Source: Klebsiella pneumoniae
GTDB taxonomy: Bacteria > Myxococcota_A > UBA796 > GCA-2862545
Direction of reading: 5' to 3'
DNA length: 64,000 nucleotides
Assembly (NCBI GenBank): GCA_945861065.1
Contig: CAMASI010000001.1
Coordinates: forward strand, 62,001 to 126,000
Below the pieces are notes generated by a model. The model did no database searches and had not been told where the DNA came from. It saw only the letters and a program-made list of their open reading frames with translations. Of this stretch, positions 42,864-52,912 are shown in pieces; position 1 is the stretch's first letter, and each line of letters begins with the position of its first letter. The translations under genes and the position numbers were made by a program.

Positions 42864-44438
42864 GTGTCCGTGTCCGCCCGCAACGCCTTGATCGTCGCCA
42901 CAGGCATCGGGCTGAGCCGTCTGATGGGCTTGGTGCGCGAGCGCGCGTTGGCGCACACGCTCGGGGTGGGACCGGAAGCCGACGTGTTTCGCGCGGCCCT
43001 ACGCATCCCCAACTTGATGCAGAACTTACTCGGGGAGGGCACCCTTTCGGCGTCGTTCATCCCCGTGTACAGCCAGCTTCGTGCTGCCGGACGCCACCAC
43101 GAGGCGGACCGCCTCGCCTCCACCATGCTCGCCGTACTCGTGGTCGTCTCCGGCGCCCTTGTGTGCCTTGGCGCGGCTCTCGCGCCCGCTCTCGTCGCGC
43201 TGCTTGCGCCAGGTTTTCTGTCCGACGAACGTTATGCGCTCGCCGTTCCTCTGGTTCGCCTGACTTTTCCGATGACCGGCCTGCTCGTGCTCTCCGCGTG
43301 GGCGCTCGGCGTGCTCAACAGCCATCGACGCTTCTTCGTCCCTTACCTCGCGCCGGTCGCGTGGAATCTCGCAATCATTTCGGCCTTCGTTTGGACCGCC
43401 GACGATTCCCCGGGCGCCGTGTTGTGGGCCGGTGGGCTCGGGGCCCTCGTCGGCGGCGCCGCCCAATTGTGCGTGCAGCTTCCTTCGGTATTCAAACTGT
43501 GGAAACCGAGTCGGCCACTGCTGGACGACAATGTCAAGGAGGTGCTGCGCAACGCCATTCCCGCAGTGTGGGGACGGGGCGCAGTTCAGATCTCGGGCTA
43601 CGTGGACCACACCCTGGCGACGCTCCTGAGCGCAGGCTCCGTGGCCACGATGTCTTACGCCCAGACGTTGACCCTGCTGCCCAGCAGTTTGTTCGGCATG
43701 TCCATCGCAGCAGCCGAACTTCCAGAGCTGTCTACGACCGCAACGACCGACCCCGCAGCATTCTCGGACCGCATTCGCGCCGCGGGCGAACGGGTGCTGT
43801 TGTTGGTCGTCCCTTCGGCCGTCGCACTTGCGGTTCTCGGCGACGTGTGGGTCACCGCACTTCTCCGCAGCGGCGCCTTCGACGACCATGCTGTCGGCCA
43901 GGTGACCTGGGTGCTCATCGCTGCGAGCCCCGGCATCATTTCCGGGACGACCAGCCGAATCACCGTGGCTGCCTTCAACGCCATGCGCGATACCTCGACG
44001 CCTGCCCGCATTGCCGTCGTACGCGTCGTCGTCTCCGCGCTGCTCGGAATCGGGGCGATGGCGATGTTCGAGCCCGTTGCCGCTTTCGGCGCGTCAAGCG
44101 CACCCCTCGCACACCTAAAAATCCCCGGCGTCGCGGCCCTCGCCGCAGCGGCCTCGGTGGCTTCAATCGGCGAAGCCTTTGTCTTGCGCCGCAAGCTCGC
44201 AAAGGTTGTGCCTGACTCTGGCGTGCCCGGCAACGTGCTGGGTCGGCAATTGCTCGTCTCCATTCTGTCGGCCATCGTGGCGCGCTGGGTCTGGGCGTGG
44301 GCAGATCAAGGTCCGCTGCTCGGCGCCGTAGTTGCCCTTCTCAGCTTCGTCACCGTGTGGGTCGGAATGATCCATTGGACCGGCAGCGACGCGGATCGAT
44401 CCGTCGTTCGCCGTCTGACGTCGCGTTTTCGCCGCTGA
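42864..44438 (+). CDS. murJ: Lipid II flippase MurJ
   Basis: Flips lipid II across the inner membrane for peptidoglycan synthesis. It is about 524 residues with some 14 helices. The family start ATGIGLSRLMGLVRERALAHTLG and FRAALRIPNLMQNLLGEGTLSASFIPVYS are diagnostic. No ATG is available; the GTG at 42864 (or 42870) follows TAGGG and lies just before the first helix. It is divergent from the surface repeat gene. Confidence 0.92.
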   Translation: MSVSARNALIVATGIGLSRLMGLVRERALAHTLGVGPEADVFRAALRIPNLMQNLLGEGTLSASFIPVYSQLRAAGRHHEADRLASTMLAVLVVVSGALVCLGAALAPALVALLAPGFLSDERYALAVPLVRLTFPMTGLLVLSAWALGVLNSHRRFFVPYLAPVAWNLAIISAFVWTADDSPGAVLWAGGLGALVGGAAQLCVQLPSVFKLWKPSRPLLDDNVKEVLRNAIPAVWGRGAVQISGYVDHTLATLLSAGSVATMSYAQTLTLLPSSLFGMSIAAAELPELSTTATTDPAAFSDRIRAAGERVLLLVVPSAVALAVLGDVWVTALLRSGAFDDHAVGQVTWVLIAASPGIISGTTSRITVAAFNAMRDTSTPARIAVVRVVVSALLGIGAMAMFEPVAAFGASSAPLAHLKIPGVAALAAAASVASIGEAFVLRRKLAKVVPDSGVPGNVLGRQLLVSILSAIVARWVWAWADQGPLLGAVVALLSFVTVWVGMIHWTGSDADRSVVRRLTSRFRR

Positions 44439-44599
44439 CGCCGGAGTTACAGCGGTGCGCAAGTGTGTTGAGCCTAGGAGCGCCAGCGAGCACCGAAGGG
44501 AGCGGGCTCAGATGCCCGTGACCGAGGAGCACAGCCAGCGACAACGGATCAACGCGCTTGCCCGCCGCTGTATGGCGGCGGCCCTCCCAGGAGCTCATC

Positions 44600-45433
44600 A
44601 TGGCGTATTGGACAGGAAAGCGCGTACTCATCACCGGTGGCAGCAAGGGCATTGGCCGGTCGTTGGCCCAACACCTCGCGTGCGAAGGCGCCCAGGTGGT
44701 CGTGGCCGCGCGCGGGCAGGCCGACCTCGACAGCACCGTCGCCAGCCTGACAGTCGTCGGCAAGGCGGTCCATGGATCGGTGTCCTTCGATGTGCGCGAT
44801 GAAGAAGCCGCAAGTCGCGGCGTCAGCGCCGCCATCGAAAAACTCGGCGGTTTGGACGCGCTGATCTGCAACTCCGGCGTCGCCCATCCCGGCTACGCGC
44901 ATACGCTGACCGCCGACGTGTTCCGGCAACAATTCGAGCTCAACACACTCGGCCACATCAACGTCGTCCTCGCTGCACTTCCGCATTTCCGCGCCCAGCG
45001 AAGCGGCCATGTCTGCCTCGTCTCCTCCATGCTCGGCTTCATGGGAATGTACGGCTACAGCGCCTATTGCACGAGCAAGTTCGCCATCGCCGGCTTCGCC
45101 CAAGCGCTCCGCCAAGAACTCGATATCGTCGGTGTCTCCGTCCATCTCGCCTACCCACCGACCACCACAACGCCCGGCCTCGACGAAGAAAACCGCATCA
45201 AACCCAAAGACGTTTGGCAGCTCGAAAGCGACAACAGTTTCAGCAAGACCTACCCGCCCGAAACCGTCGCAGTTGCGCTGGCAAAAGGCATGGAAAAAGG
45301 GCGCTTCGAAATCCTGGTCGGGGCTGACAGCGCCTTCATCCACGGCATGAATCGGCTTCTGCCAGGAACCACCCGGTGGCTCGCCGATCGGGAACTCGCC
45401 GCGGCCCGAATCAAGGTAGGTGACAAGCTTTGA
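44600..45433 (+). CDS. SDR family reductase resembling 3-ketodihydrosphingosine reductase
   Basis: A 277-residue short-chain dehydrogenase. The NADPH loop is TGGSKGIG and the catalytic triad is S (VSSMLGF) and YCTSK. The segment AYPPTTTTPGLDEENRIKP closely follows the KDSR signature PPDTDTPGFxEENxxKP, so reduction of a 3-keto sphingoid base is the best guess. The ATG has AGGAG seven bases upstream. No serine palmitoyltransferase lies in the window. The 160 bases between murJ and this gene hold no gene. Confidence 0.78.
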   Translation: MAYWTGKRVLITGGSKGIGRSLAQHLACEGAQVVVAARGQADLDSTVASLTVVGKAVHGSVSFDVRDEEAASRGVSAAIEKLGGLDALICNSGVAHPGYAHTLTADVFRQQFELNTLGHINVVLAALPHFRAQRSGHVCLVSSMLGFMGMYGYSAYCTSKFAIAGFAQALRQELDIVGVSVHLAYPPTTTTPGLDEENRIKPKDVWQLESDNSFSKTYPPETVAVALAKGMEKGRFEILVGADSAFIHGMNRLLPGTTRWLADRELAAARIKVGDKL

Positions 45434-45492
45434 CGGCGAAAAAGTGTGCAACGCGGCGCAGCAGGGCGACGTAGCGAGCCTCCGGAGATTGG

Positions 45493-46194
45493 GTGTTGTC
45501 CGCACTGATCGAAATCACCGACGTCGAACGCGTCTATAAGAGCGGCGACGAGGTTGTTCGCGCGCTCAACGGCGTGAGCCTCACGATCGAAGCCGGTGAA
45601 CATGTGGCGATCATGGGTACGTCGGGCAGCGGAAAGTCGACGTTGATGAACGTGCTTGGGGCTTTGGATCGCCCGACCTCCGGCACCTACCGGCTCGACG
45701 GGGACCTCGTGTCCGCAATGTCCGACCACGCCCTCTCAGCGGTTCGGAATCGCAAAATCGGATTTGTATTTCAGAGTTTCCATCTGCTCCCGCGATTGAC
45801 GGCCCTGGAGAACGTGGAAGTGCCTCTCACCTACGCCCGGGTCGGCACCCGCGAGCGCCACGAACGCGCCGCTGAGGCCTTACGCGAAGTCGGCCTCGCC
45901 GACCGCATGACGCACCTGCCGACCCAACTGTCGGGCGGTCAGCAGCAACGCGTGGCCATCGCGCGTGCCCTCGTGACCAAGCCCCGATTGCTTCTCGCGG
46001 ACGAGCCGACCGGCGCGCTGGACACCGATACCACCGTTCAGATTCTCGATTTGCTCGACGGGCTTCACGATCAGGGCCTCACACTCATCGTCGTCACCCA
46101 CGAACCCGACGTCGGAGCGCGTGCGGACCGGGTCCTACGCATTCGAGACGGGTGTGTCGTGTACGACGGACGCCCGGGCGGAGAACATCCATGA
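45493..46194 (+). CDS. ABC transporter ATP-binding protein (MacB/LolD type)
   Basis: ATPase of 233 residues that powers the exporter encoded downstream. Walker A GTSGSGKST, Q-loop FQSFHLLP, signature LSGGQQQR, Walker B LLLADEPTGALD and switch VVTHE are all intact. The GTG start has GGAG five bases upstream (45484-45487). It overlaps the TolC-like gene by four bases, the first of several overlaps that tie five genes into one operon. Confidence 0.93.
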   Translation: MLSALIEITDVERVYKSGDEVVRALNGVSLTIEAGEHVAIMGTSGSGKSTLMNVLGALDRPTSGTYRLDGDLVSAMSDHALSAVRNRKIGFVFQSFHLLPRLTALENVEVPLTYARVGTRERHERAAEALREVGLADRMTHLPTQLSGGQQQRVAIARALVTKPRLLLADEPTGALDTDTTVQILDLLDGLHDQGLTLIVVTHEPDVGARADRVLRIRDGCVVYDGRPGGEHP

Positions 46195-47513
46195 TCGTCA
46201 ACCTCCTTGCTTCCGCGGCAATGGCAGCGCCCGTCCAGTTGACGGCCTCGGACGCCGTGCAGCGGGCGCTGCTCGAAAATCCAGACGTCGATTCGGCCGA
46301 CCTGTCAGCGGCGATCGCACACATCGACGCCCGGCGCGCCCGACTCGATCGGTTCACCGCCTCCATCGATGCCACGAGCGGCGCCAGTCTCGCGTGGGCC
46401 GACCCGCCTGATTTGAGCGCGTCCACGACCGATCTCTTGTCCTGGGACGCCCGCGCAACGGCCTCCGTGCCGCTATTTGCGGGAGGTGCTATCGATGCCA
46501 GCATCGACGCAGCCGACGCCGGCGCAAAGTCCGCGGACCTCGACGTGGCCGATACACAACGGCGGCTGGTCCGCGCGGTCCTGTTTGCCTACTGGACGGC
46601 AGTCGGCGTGGACACCCGCATCGCGGCGGCCGTGGAGTCGTTGGACGCGACCCGAAAGTCGCACGCCATCGTAGAGGGAAGGGTAGGTGCAGGGCTCGCA
46701 GCAGGCATCGATCTCAACCGTTCCCAGGTGGGCCTGCTCGGCGAAGAAGCGGCCGTGCTCGGCCTGTCCCGCGAGGCCTTCGGGGCGCGCCAGGACCTTC
46801 TTGCCTTACTGCACGCGCCCCCGTCCACCGAACTGCTGCTCGCGGACACGATTGCGCCGTCCTCGTTTCGGCTTGACGCCGACGCCCTCGTGCAAGCGGC
46901 CCTTCAAGCCCGACCCGATCTAGGCGCCTTGAACGCAGCAATCGACGGTGCCGCCGCCCGGCGAAAGGTCGCTGCGGCAGGTTTCTACCCGTCGGTCACG
47001 GCAGATGCCGCGGCTGGCGTAGGAGCAAGCTCGAGCGGTGGAACCGTGGATGCCGGCTTTGGCCCCGTCGACCAGGGCACTGTCACGGCCGACGAACTGC
47101 GGCCAACGCCCGACGCCTCGATCGGCCTCAGCTTGCATTGGAATCCCTTTGACCTGTGGCAGACGGCAGACCAGGTCCGACAAGGAAGATACGCCGAGGA
47201 CCGCGCCCAGCTGGGCCTGAAATCCGCAGAAAGGCAGGTTGAATCCGAAGTGCGCAGCGCCGTGAATCGGCTGGAAACGCTGAGGTCGGAGGAGGTCCTG
47301 GTGCAGCGCCAAGTGGACCTCGCCCGCCGGAACAACCAGATCGTGCAGGACTTGTACAGCCTGGGCAGCGCTACCCTGCTCGATCTGCTCGATGCACAGG
47401 CCTCTTTCCGCGACGCAGTGACCCGTAGTGTCAACCATCGCCTCGACCTCGTGCTGGCGGAGGTCGAACTTGCCGACGCCGTGAGCGCACCCCTACCCGG
47501 AGCGGCCCCGTGA
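46191..47513 (+). CDS. TolC-family outer-membrane efflux protein
   Basis: Outer-membrane channel of 440 residues with a short signal (MIVNLLASAAMAAP). It is built of two similar coiled-coil halves, with family features such as ALLENPDV near the start, ARPDLGALNAAIDGA in the middle and the late LYSLGSATLLDLLDAQASF. It is located between the ATPase and the adaptor, so the operon supplies its own exit channel. It overlaps the next gene by four bases. Confidence 0.88.
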   Translation: MIVNLLASAAMAAPVQLTASDAVQRALLENPDVDSADLSAAIAHIDARRARLDRFTASIDATSGASLAWADPPDLSASTTDLLSWDARATASVPLFAGGAIDASIDAADAGAKSADLDVADTQRRLVRAVLFAYWTAVGVDTRIAAAVESLDATRKSHAIVEGRVGAGLAAGIDLNRSQVGLLGEEAAVLGLSREAFGARQDLLALLHAPPSTELLLADTIAPSSFRLDADALVQAALQARPDLGALNAAIDGAAARRKVAAAGFYPSVTADAAAGVGASSSGGTVDAGFGPVDQGTVTADELRPTPDASIGLSLHWNPFDLWQTADQVRQGRYAEDRAQLGLKSAERQVESEVRSAVNRLETLRSEEVLVQRQVDLARRNNQIVQDLYSLGSATLLDLLDAQASFRDAVTRSVNHRLDLVLAEVELADAVSAPLPGAAP

Positions 47514-48580
47514 TCTTTCTGCTGTACGCATGCTCCCTGTTCTCCGGCGGTGGCGATGGCGACCTCGACGACGCGCTGGTGCGGCAGGTCGAACGCGGCG
47601 AACTGTTGGAGGAGGTCACGGAGTCCGGCCGAATTGCCGCCCAAGTGGAGGTGGACCTGAAATCCAAGGTGTCCGGTGAGGTCATCGAGGTAGCCGTAGA
47701 TGAAGGGCAAAATGTCACGAAGGGCCAAGTACTCCTTCGAATTGATCGCCAGGAATACCAACGCGACCTCGACTTGACCCGTGTCCAAAAGCGCCAAGCG
47801 GAGTTGTCGCTCGCAACGGCCGACGTGGAGCGCCGCCGCAAAGAAGCCGCGCACGCTTCAGGCGGCATCTCTTCGCTGGAACTCGACCTCGCCATTCGCG
47901 AGTGGGAACAAGCGAAACTCTCCGTCGAGCGTGCTGAGATCGAGGTCGGCATGGCGTCGGATCGTTTGGCGTGGACCGAGGTCACCTCCCCGATCGACGG
48001 CACCATTATTCGGCGCGAAATCGACCCCGGCGAGGTCGTGACCGCCGGGATGTCAGCGATGGTCAACGGGGTCGCACAACTCACCGTAGCCCAACTCGAC
48101 AAATTGGAGATGGAGCTCGACCTCAACCAGGTGGACGTCGCGAAGGTCACGCCAGGGCTGCTGGCCACGGTGGAACTGGATGCTTGGCCCGGCGTGGACG
48201 TGCCCGGTGTCGTCGCAACGATCGCCGCCTCCGGACATCGCGACGAAGAACGAGGCGTGGACGTTTTCACAGTGCGCGTGGAAATCGATCCCAAGGCGGC
48301 AGACGTCGTGATCAAACCCGGCATGACGGCAACCGTCAAGATTCGCGTGAGTGCGACCCCAGATGTACTCAAAGTCCCCGTCGAAACGGTCTTCGAGGAC
48401 GACGGGAAAATGTACATTTATGTCATACGGGGCGACGGCTCGGACCGCACGAAAGAACGCGTTGAAGTCACGGTCGGACGCCGCAGCCAAACCGAACTCG
48501 AGATCAAGACGGGCCTGTCGGACGGGGATTCTTATTACGCGCAGGCGGACATTAAAGACATGTCGCTCGAGTTCGACTGA
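47510..48580 (+). CDS. Periplasmic adaptor (HlyD/MacA-like) lipoprotein
   Basis: A 356-residue membrane-fusion protein starting from GTG as MIFLLYAC, with seven residues before the lipobox Cys. It has the lipoyl/barrel-sandwich halves (VSGEVIEVAVDEGQNVTKGQVLLRID and AWTEVTSPIDGTIIRREIDPGEVV) separated by a coiled-coil hairpin, then the beta-barrel and membrane-proximal domains. It couples the two permeases to the TolC-like protein. Its last base is shared with the next ATG. Confidence 0.92.
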   Translation: MIFLLYACSLFSGGGDGDLDDALVRQVERGELLEEVTESGRIAAQVEVDLKSKVSGEVIEVAVDEGQNVTKGQVLLRIDRQEYQRDLDLTRVQKRQAELSLATADVERRRKEAAHASGGISSLELDLAIREWEQAKLSVERAEIEVGMASDRLAWTEVTSPIDGTIIRREIDPGEVVTAGMSAMVNGVAQLTVAQLDKLEMELDLNQVDVAKVTPGLLATVELDAWPGVDVPGVVATIAASGHRDEERGVDVFTVRVEIDPKAADVVIKPGMTATVKIRVSATPDVLKVPVETVFEDDGKMYIYVIRGDGSDRTKERVEVTVGRRSQTELEIKTGLSDGDSYYAQADIKDMSLEFD

Positions 48581-49800
48581 TGATTTGGGAGACCGTCCGG
48601 CTCGCGCTGCGGACCCTACGTGGCAACCCGTTCCGTACGGCGCTCACGGTGCTGTCCGTCACGATCGGCGCGTTCTCGATCGTCGTAATGATGTCGTTGG
48701 CGTCGTCAGGTCAGCGTACCTTGGCGCGCGCCATCGAAGAGGTTGGGGGCGCCCGCATGATGATGTGGATCCCCAACGATGTCGACGACCCGACACAACG
48801 GGCGATCTACGACCGGGGCTTCACATCGGAGGACCTCGACCGCATCCGCACCGTGCCGCACCTGCTCCAGGCCGCCGCACTCGGCGTTTATGGACGCGAC
48901 ATCGTGGAAGCCCGGGCCGACCATACGGCCAAAGCCGACGTCGCCGGCGCTCAGGACGGAATCCTCGAGTTGTTGTCGTGGAAACCGGTTTCGGGCCGCC
49001 TTCTCACTGTGCAGGACGGGACGGAACAGCGGCGAGTCACCGTGCTCACCCACCGACTCGCGCAAGATTTATTCGAGTCTGAAGAAGCAATCGGCCAAAC
49101 AGTTTCGGTACTTGACAAGCCGTATCTGGTCGTCGGTGTGCTTGAAAATAGAGATGGGATGGGGCTGCATTTTGGATTCGATTGGGCACGCACCGCCTTC
49201 ATCCCCCTTCGGACGGCCGAGGTGCGCGAAGGCCGAGACGAACGCGAACGTTACGTCATAGGAAGGAGCGACGACACCGATCATAACAAGCAGATCGCAG
49301 ACGTCGCCAATGCGATGCTGCTCGCAGGCCACCGAGGCGTCGAAGACTTTCAGGTCCTCGACTTCTCCAAAATCCTCGGGCAGTTTTATCAGTTTTTCCT
49401 GGTGCTCAACGTTTTAGTGGCAGTGATCGCCGGAATCAGTTTGCTGGCCGGTGGCGTCGGCGTCATGAATATCATGCTGGTGTCCGTGACCGAACGCGTC
49501 CGTGAAATCGGAATTCGAAAGGCCGTTGGGGCCAGCCGACGCGACATTCTTGGGCAATTCGTGCTCGAAGCTACCGTCGTCAGCCTGCTCGGCGGCGGCG
49601 TGGGTGTCGCAGCTGGCCTCGTTACCACCGCAATCGCTCATGTGGCCATAACGTCGGTCCAGGAGGGATGGGTGGCCACGTTTTCCGTGCCCGGCGTCGT
49701 GCTTTCACTCACCGTCACCGCGGCCATCGGCCTTGGATTTGGCTCCATTCCCGCCTGGCGCGCGGCGAGGCTCGACATCGTCGAGTGTCTGAGGAGATAG
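48580..49800 (+). CDS. MacB/FtsX-type ABC permease, first of two
   Basis: A 406-residue permease with no fused ATPase. One N-terminal helix (ALTVLSVTIGAFSIVVMMS) is followed by a large MacB periplasmic core domain, and then three C-terminal helices with the FtsX signature MNIMLVSVTERVREIGIRKAVGA. It pairs with the next gene, presumably as a heterodimer served by the ATPase at 45493. Confidence 0.92.
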   Translation: MIWETVRLALRTLRGNPFRTALTVLSVTIGAFSIVVMMSLASSGQRTLARAIEEVGGARMMMWIPNDVDDPTQRAIYDRGFTSEDLDRIRTVPHLLQAAALGVYGRDIVEARADHTAKADVAGAQDGILELLSWKPVSGRLLTVQDGTEQRRVTVLTHRLAQDLFESEEAIGQTVSVLDKPYLVVGVLENRDGMGLHFGFDWARTAFIPLRTAEVREGRDERERYVIGRSDDTDHNKQIADVANAMLLAGHRGVEDFQVLDFSKILGQFYQFFLVLNVLVAVIAGISLLAGGVGVMNIMLVSVTERVREIGIRKAVGASRRDILGQFVLEATVVSLLGGGVGVAAGLVTTAIAHVAITSVQEGWVATFSVPGVVLSLTVTAAIGLGFGSIPAWRAARLDIVECLRR

Positions 49801-49801
49801 T

Positions 49802-51025
49802 TTGGAAGCCCTCCGTGCCGCATTCGCGATGTTTCGCGCGCAGAAGTTGCGCTTCATGCTCACCGTGTCCGGTGTGGTGGTCGGTGTTGCGTCCCTCGTC
49901 CTGCTTGCCAGCCTGCTCGAAGTTGGCGAAGCGCAGTTGGTAGCGGCGTCGACGTCAGCGATAGGCGCCGATGTCGTCAGCGTCAGCAACGACTGGGAGC
50001 GCCGTCAGGAACATCCTGGCCAACGACGGCTCGACCGATCTGACATGAAGACGCTGGGCGACAGTTTGTTGCTGGACGACATCACATTCACCGCCAACTA
50101 CGGGATGCGCGACGCGAAGGTGCAACGGGGTACCGACGACGATTCGATGTTCATTATCGGCGTCACGGAGACGACGTTGGACGTGTACAACCTACGGGTT
50201 GCCGACGGTCGCCCATTCCACAGCAGCGAATACACAGGCACCGATCGCGTCGCCTTGGTGGGGGCGCATGCGTTTCGAGAACACGACGGCCTAGCGGTGG
50301 GCGACACGTTGAAGGTCGAAGGCGTGCCCTTCCGCGTCGTCGGCAAACTCGTAGAGAAGCCGGACATGGGCCCGGGCGGCCATTGGGGCTGGAATAATCG
50401 CATCATCATTCCCGCGAGGACCTTCAACCTCGAGTTCAACAATGACCGGCGCCCGAGCACCATCGACGGCCGCGTTGCCCCTCCTGGAATCGGCACCTTG
50501 GCATCGCGCCTCGATTCGGCTCGAATGAGCATGGGGTTCTTGTTGATGCAACGGCGGGAATTCCAGGTATTCAAATTCGAAGGGGGTGAAGGAGGTCGCA
50601 AAACCGAAGTCATCATCGTTCAGGTCATCGAAGCGCTCATCCTGTTGACCACCGTGTTCTCGATGATCGTCGGCGGCATCAATATCATGAACATCATGTT
50701 GGTCACGGTGACGGAACGAACCTCGGAGATCGGCGTGCGCCGCGCGCTTGGAGCCACCCAGGGGGACATCCGACGTCAATTTCTTGCGGAAAGCATCGCC
50801 GTCACCGGCATCGGCGCCGCCATGGGAACGCTGTTGGCCGTGGGCGGCGTGTGGCTCGCAAGCCACGCCCTCACCGTGTTTCTCACGCCTTGGCCCTTCC
50901 ATCTTGCCCGTTGGTCGCTCGTCGCCGGCATCGTGCTCTCGGTCGGAATCGGCCTCATCTTTGGGCTTCTACCTGCCGCCAGAGCCGCGCGGCTCGACCC
51001 CGTGGAAGCGCTGCGTTCGGAATGA
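49802..51025 (+). CDS. MacB/FtsX-type ABC permease, second of two
   Basis: A 407-residue permease starting at TTG (49802), one base after the previous stop. It has the same layout as its neighbour: an N-terminal helix, a MacB-like periplasmic domain, and the signature MNIMLVTVTERTSEIGVRRALGA. The two differ clearly in the periplasmic domain. It ends the exporter operon; the substrate is unknown. Confidence 0.92.
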   Translation: MEALRAAFAMFRAQKLRFMLTVSGVVVGVASLVLLASLLEVGEAQLVAASTSAIGADVVSVSNDWERRQEHPGQRRLDRSDMKTLGDSLLLDDITFTANYGMRDAKVQRGTDDDSMFIIGVTETTLDVYNLRVADGRPFHSSEYTGTDRVALVGAHAFREHDGLAVGDTLKVEGVPFRVVGKLVEKPDMGPGGHWGWNNRIIIPARTFNLEFNNDRRPSTIDGRVAPPGIGTLASRLDSARMSMGFLLMQRREFQVFKFEGGEGGRKTEVIIVQVIEALILLTTVFSMIVGGINIMNIMLVTVTERTSEIGVRRALGATQGDIRRQFLAESIAVTGIGAAMGTLLAVGGVWLASHALTVFLTPWPFHLARWSLVAGIVLSVGIGLIFGLLPAARAARLDPVEALRSE

Positions 51026-51067
51026 CCGCGGTTAGACGTCGGCGCTGTTCCTGACCTGGAGTCAAGC

Positions 51068-52735
51068 TTGAAGTCCGACATCGAGATCGCCCGCGCCGCG
51101 AGCGCGCTGCCCATTTCCGCGGTCGGAGAGAAGCTCCGAATCCCAGCGGACGCACTTGTCCCTTACGGGCGGGACAAAGCGAAGCTGTCGCTCGACTACA
51201 TTGAGGGCCTTGGGAATCAACCTCAGGGCAAGCTGATCCTGGTCACTGCGATGACGCCGACGCCCGCGGGCGAAGGAAAAACGACCACAACGGTTGGCTT
51301 GGGCGACGCCCTCAACCGAATCGGCAAACGCGCGGTAATCTGCCTTCGAGAGCCGTCGCTCGGGCCTTGTTTCGGCATGAAGGGAGGCGCGGCAGGCGGG
51401 GGCTACGCTCAAGTCGTTCCGATGGAGGACATCAACCTTCATTTCACCGGCGATTTTCACGCAATCGGCGCGGCCCACAACCTGCTTGCCGCCATGCTGG
51501 ACAACCACATTTATTGGGGGAATGAACTCGGCATCGACGTGCGGCGAGTGGCCTACCGGCGTGTCGTGGACATGAACGACCGAGCGCTGCGACAGATCGT
51601 CGCCTCACTCGGCGGGACCAGCAATGGTTTCCCCCGCGAAACCGGGTTCGACATTACTGTAGCGAGCGAGGTCATGGCCATTTTCTGTTTGGCCACGAAC
51701 CGGGCGGACCTGGAGCGAAGGCTCGGAAATATCGTCGTCGGGGTCGGGAAAGGAAGGCGCCAGATCACCGCCCGCGACCTGGGCGCTTCGGGTGCGATGA
51801 CGGTCCTGCTTAAAGACGCCCTCATGCCCAATCTGGTTCAAACGTTGGAAAACAATCCCGCTTTTGTGCACGGTGGACCGTTTGCCAATATCGCACATGG
51901 CTGTAATACCGTGCTCGCCACCCAAACTGCGCTCCGCCTTGGCGAATACGTCGTCACGGAAGCGGGATTCGGCGCGGACCTCGGTGCGGAGAAGTTCTTC
52001 GACATCAAGTGCCGCAAGGCGGGCCTGCGCCCAGCGGCGGCCGTCATCGTAGCCACCATCCGTGCGCTAAAAATGCATGGCGGCGTGGCTCGGGACGCGC
52101 TCTCAACTGAAAACGTGAACGCTGTTCGCGCAGGCCTCGTCAACCTTGAGCGTCATATCCACAATGTCCGCCGGTTCGGCGTGCCCGTCGTTGTGGCAAT
52201 CAACCGTTTTACCAGCGACACGGACGCTGAACTCGCCGCGGTGACAGAGTTTTGTGCTGGTTTAGAGGTCAAAGCCATCGGCTGCACCCATTGGGCCGAC
52301 GGAAGCCTAGGCACCGTCGCCTTGGCACACGAGGTCGTTGCATTGGCTGAGTCCGGCGTGGCGGACTTCCGAACGCTGTACGACGACGCAATGCCGCTGT
52401 GGGAAAAAATAAACACAATTGCTCGTACCATTTATTGTGCGTCTCAAGTCACGGCCGAAAAGAGTGTCATGGAACAAATCGCGCACCTTCAGCTCACCTA
52501 TGGAACCTTGCCCATCTGCATGGCGAAAACCCAGTATTCGTTCTCGACCGATGCCAGTGCCGTAGGTGCGCCGATCGGTCATGTCATCCCCATTCGGGAA
52601 GTGAGGTTGTCTGCAGGCGCAGAGTTCCTCGTGGTCGTATGCGGCGAGATCATGACCATGCCCGGGCTTCCGAAGGTGCCCGCAGCGACGACCATTCGAC
52701 TCGATGAGAAGGGCGAGGTGACCGGGCTCTTTTAA
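51068..52735 (+). CDS. fhs: Formate-tetrahydrofolate ligase
   Basis: Makes 10-formyl-THF from formate, THF and ATP. The 555-residue protein has [16 protein letters not shown] (P-loop), [39 protein letters not shown] and the C-terminal [10 protein letters not shown]. The TTG at 51068 has GGAG (51058-51061) six bases upstream. It lies 8 kb from a formate dehydrogenase operon, so formate is a shared metabolite. Confidence 0.95.
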   Translation: MKSDIEIARAASALPISAVGEKLRIPADALVPYGRDKAKLSLDYIEGLGNQPQGKLILVTAMTPTPAGEGKTTTTVGLGDALNRIGKRAVICLREPSLGPCFGMKGGAAGGGYAQVVPMEDINLHFTGDFHAIGAAHNLLAAMLDNHIYWGNELGIDVRRVAYRRVVDMNDRALRQIVASLGGTSNGFPRETGFDITVASEVMAIFCLATNRADLERRLGNIVVGVGKGRRQITARDLGASGAMTVLLKDALMPNLVQTLENNPAFVHGGPFANIAHGCNTVLATQTALRLGEYVVTEAGFGADLGAEKFFDIKCRKAGLRPAAAVIVATIRALKMHGGVARDALSTENVNAVRAGLVNLERHIHNVRRFGVPVVVAINRFTSDTDAELAAVTEFCAGLEVKAIGCTHWADGSLGTVALAHEVVALAESGVADFRTLYDDAMPLWEKINTIARTIYCASQVTAEKSVMEQIAHLQLTYGTLPICMAKTQYSFSTDASAVGAPIGHVIPIREVRLSAGAEFLVVVCGEIMTMPGLPKVPAATTIRLDEKGEVTGLF

Positions 52736-52912
52736 CAGCCCTCCAAAGTCGCTTCAACAGGCTGGAGATGTGAACGGCAGTCGGGCCTGGCCTCCCTTCG
52801 CCATTGCGATGAGAGGACGCGGTAGGGACGCCCGGGCACGGGGCGCCGGGGACGTCGACGCTGCGCGAGCCGTCGTGTAATGGTGTAGACTTCCGACAGC
52901 GATGGAGGTGTG

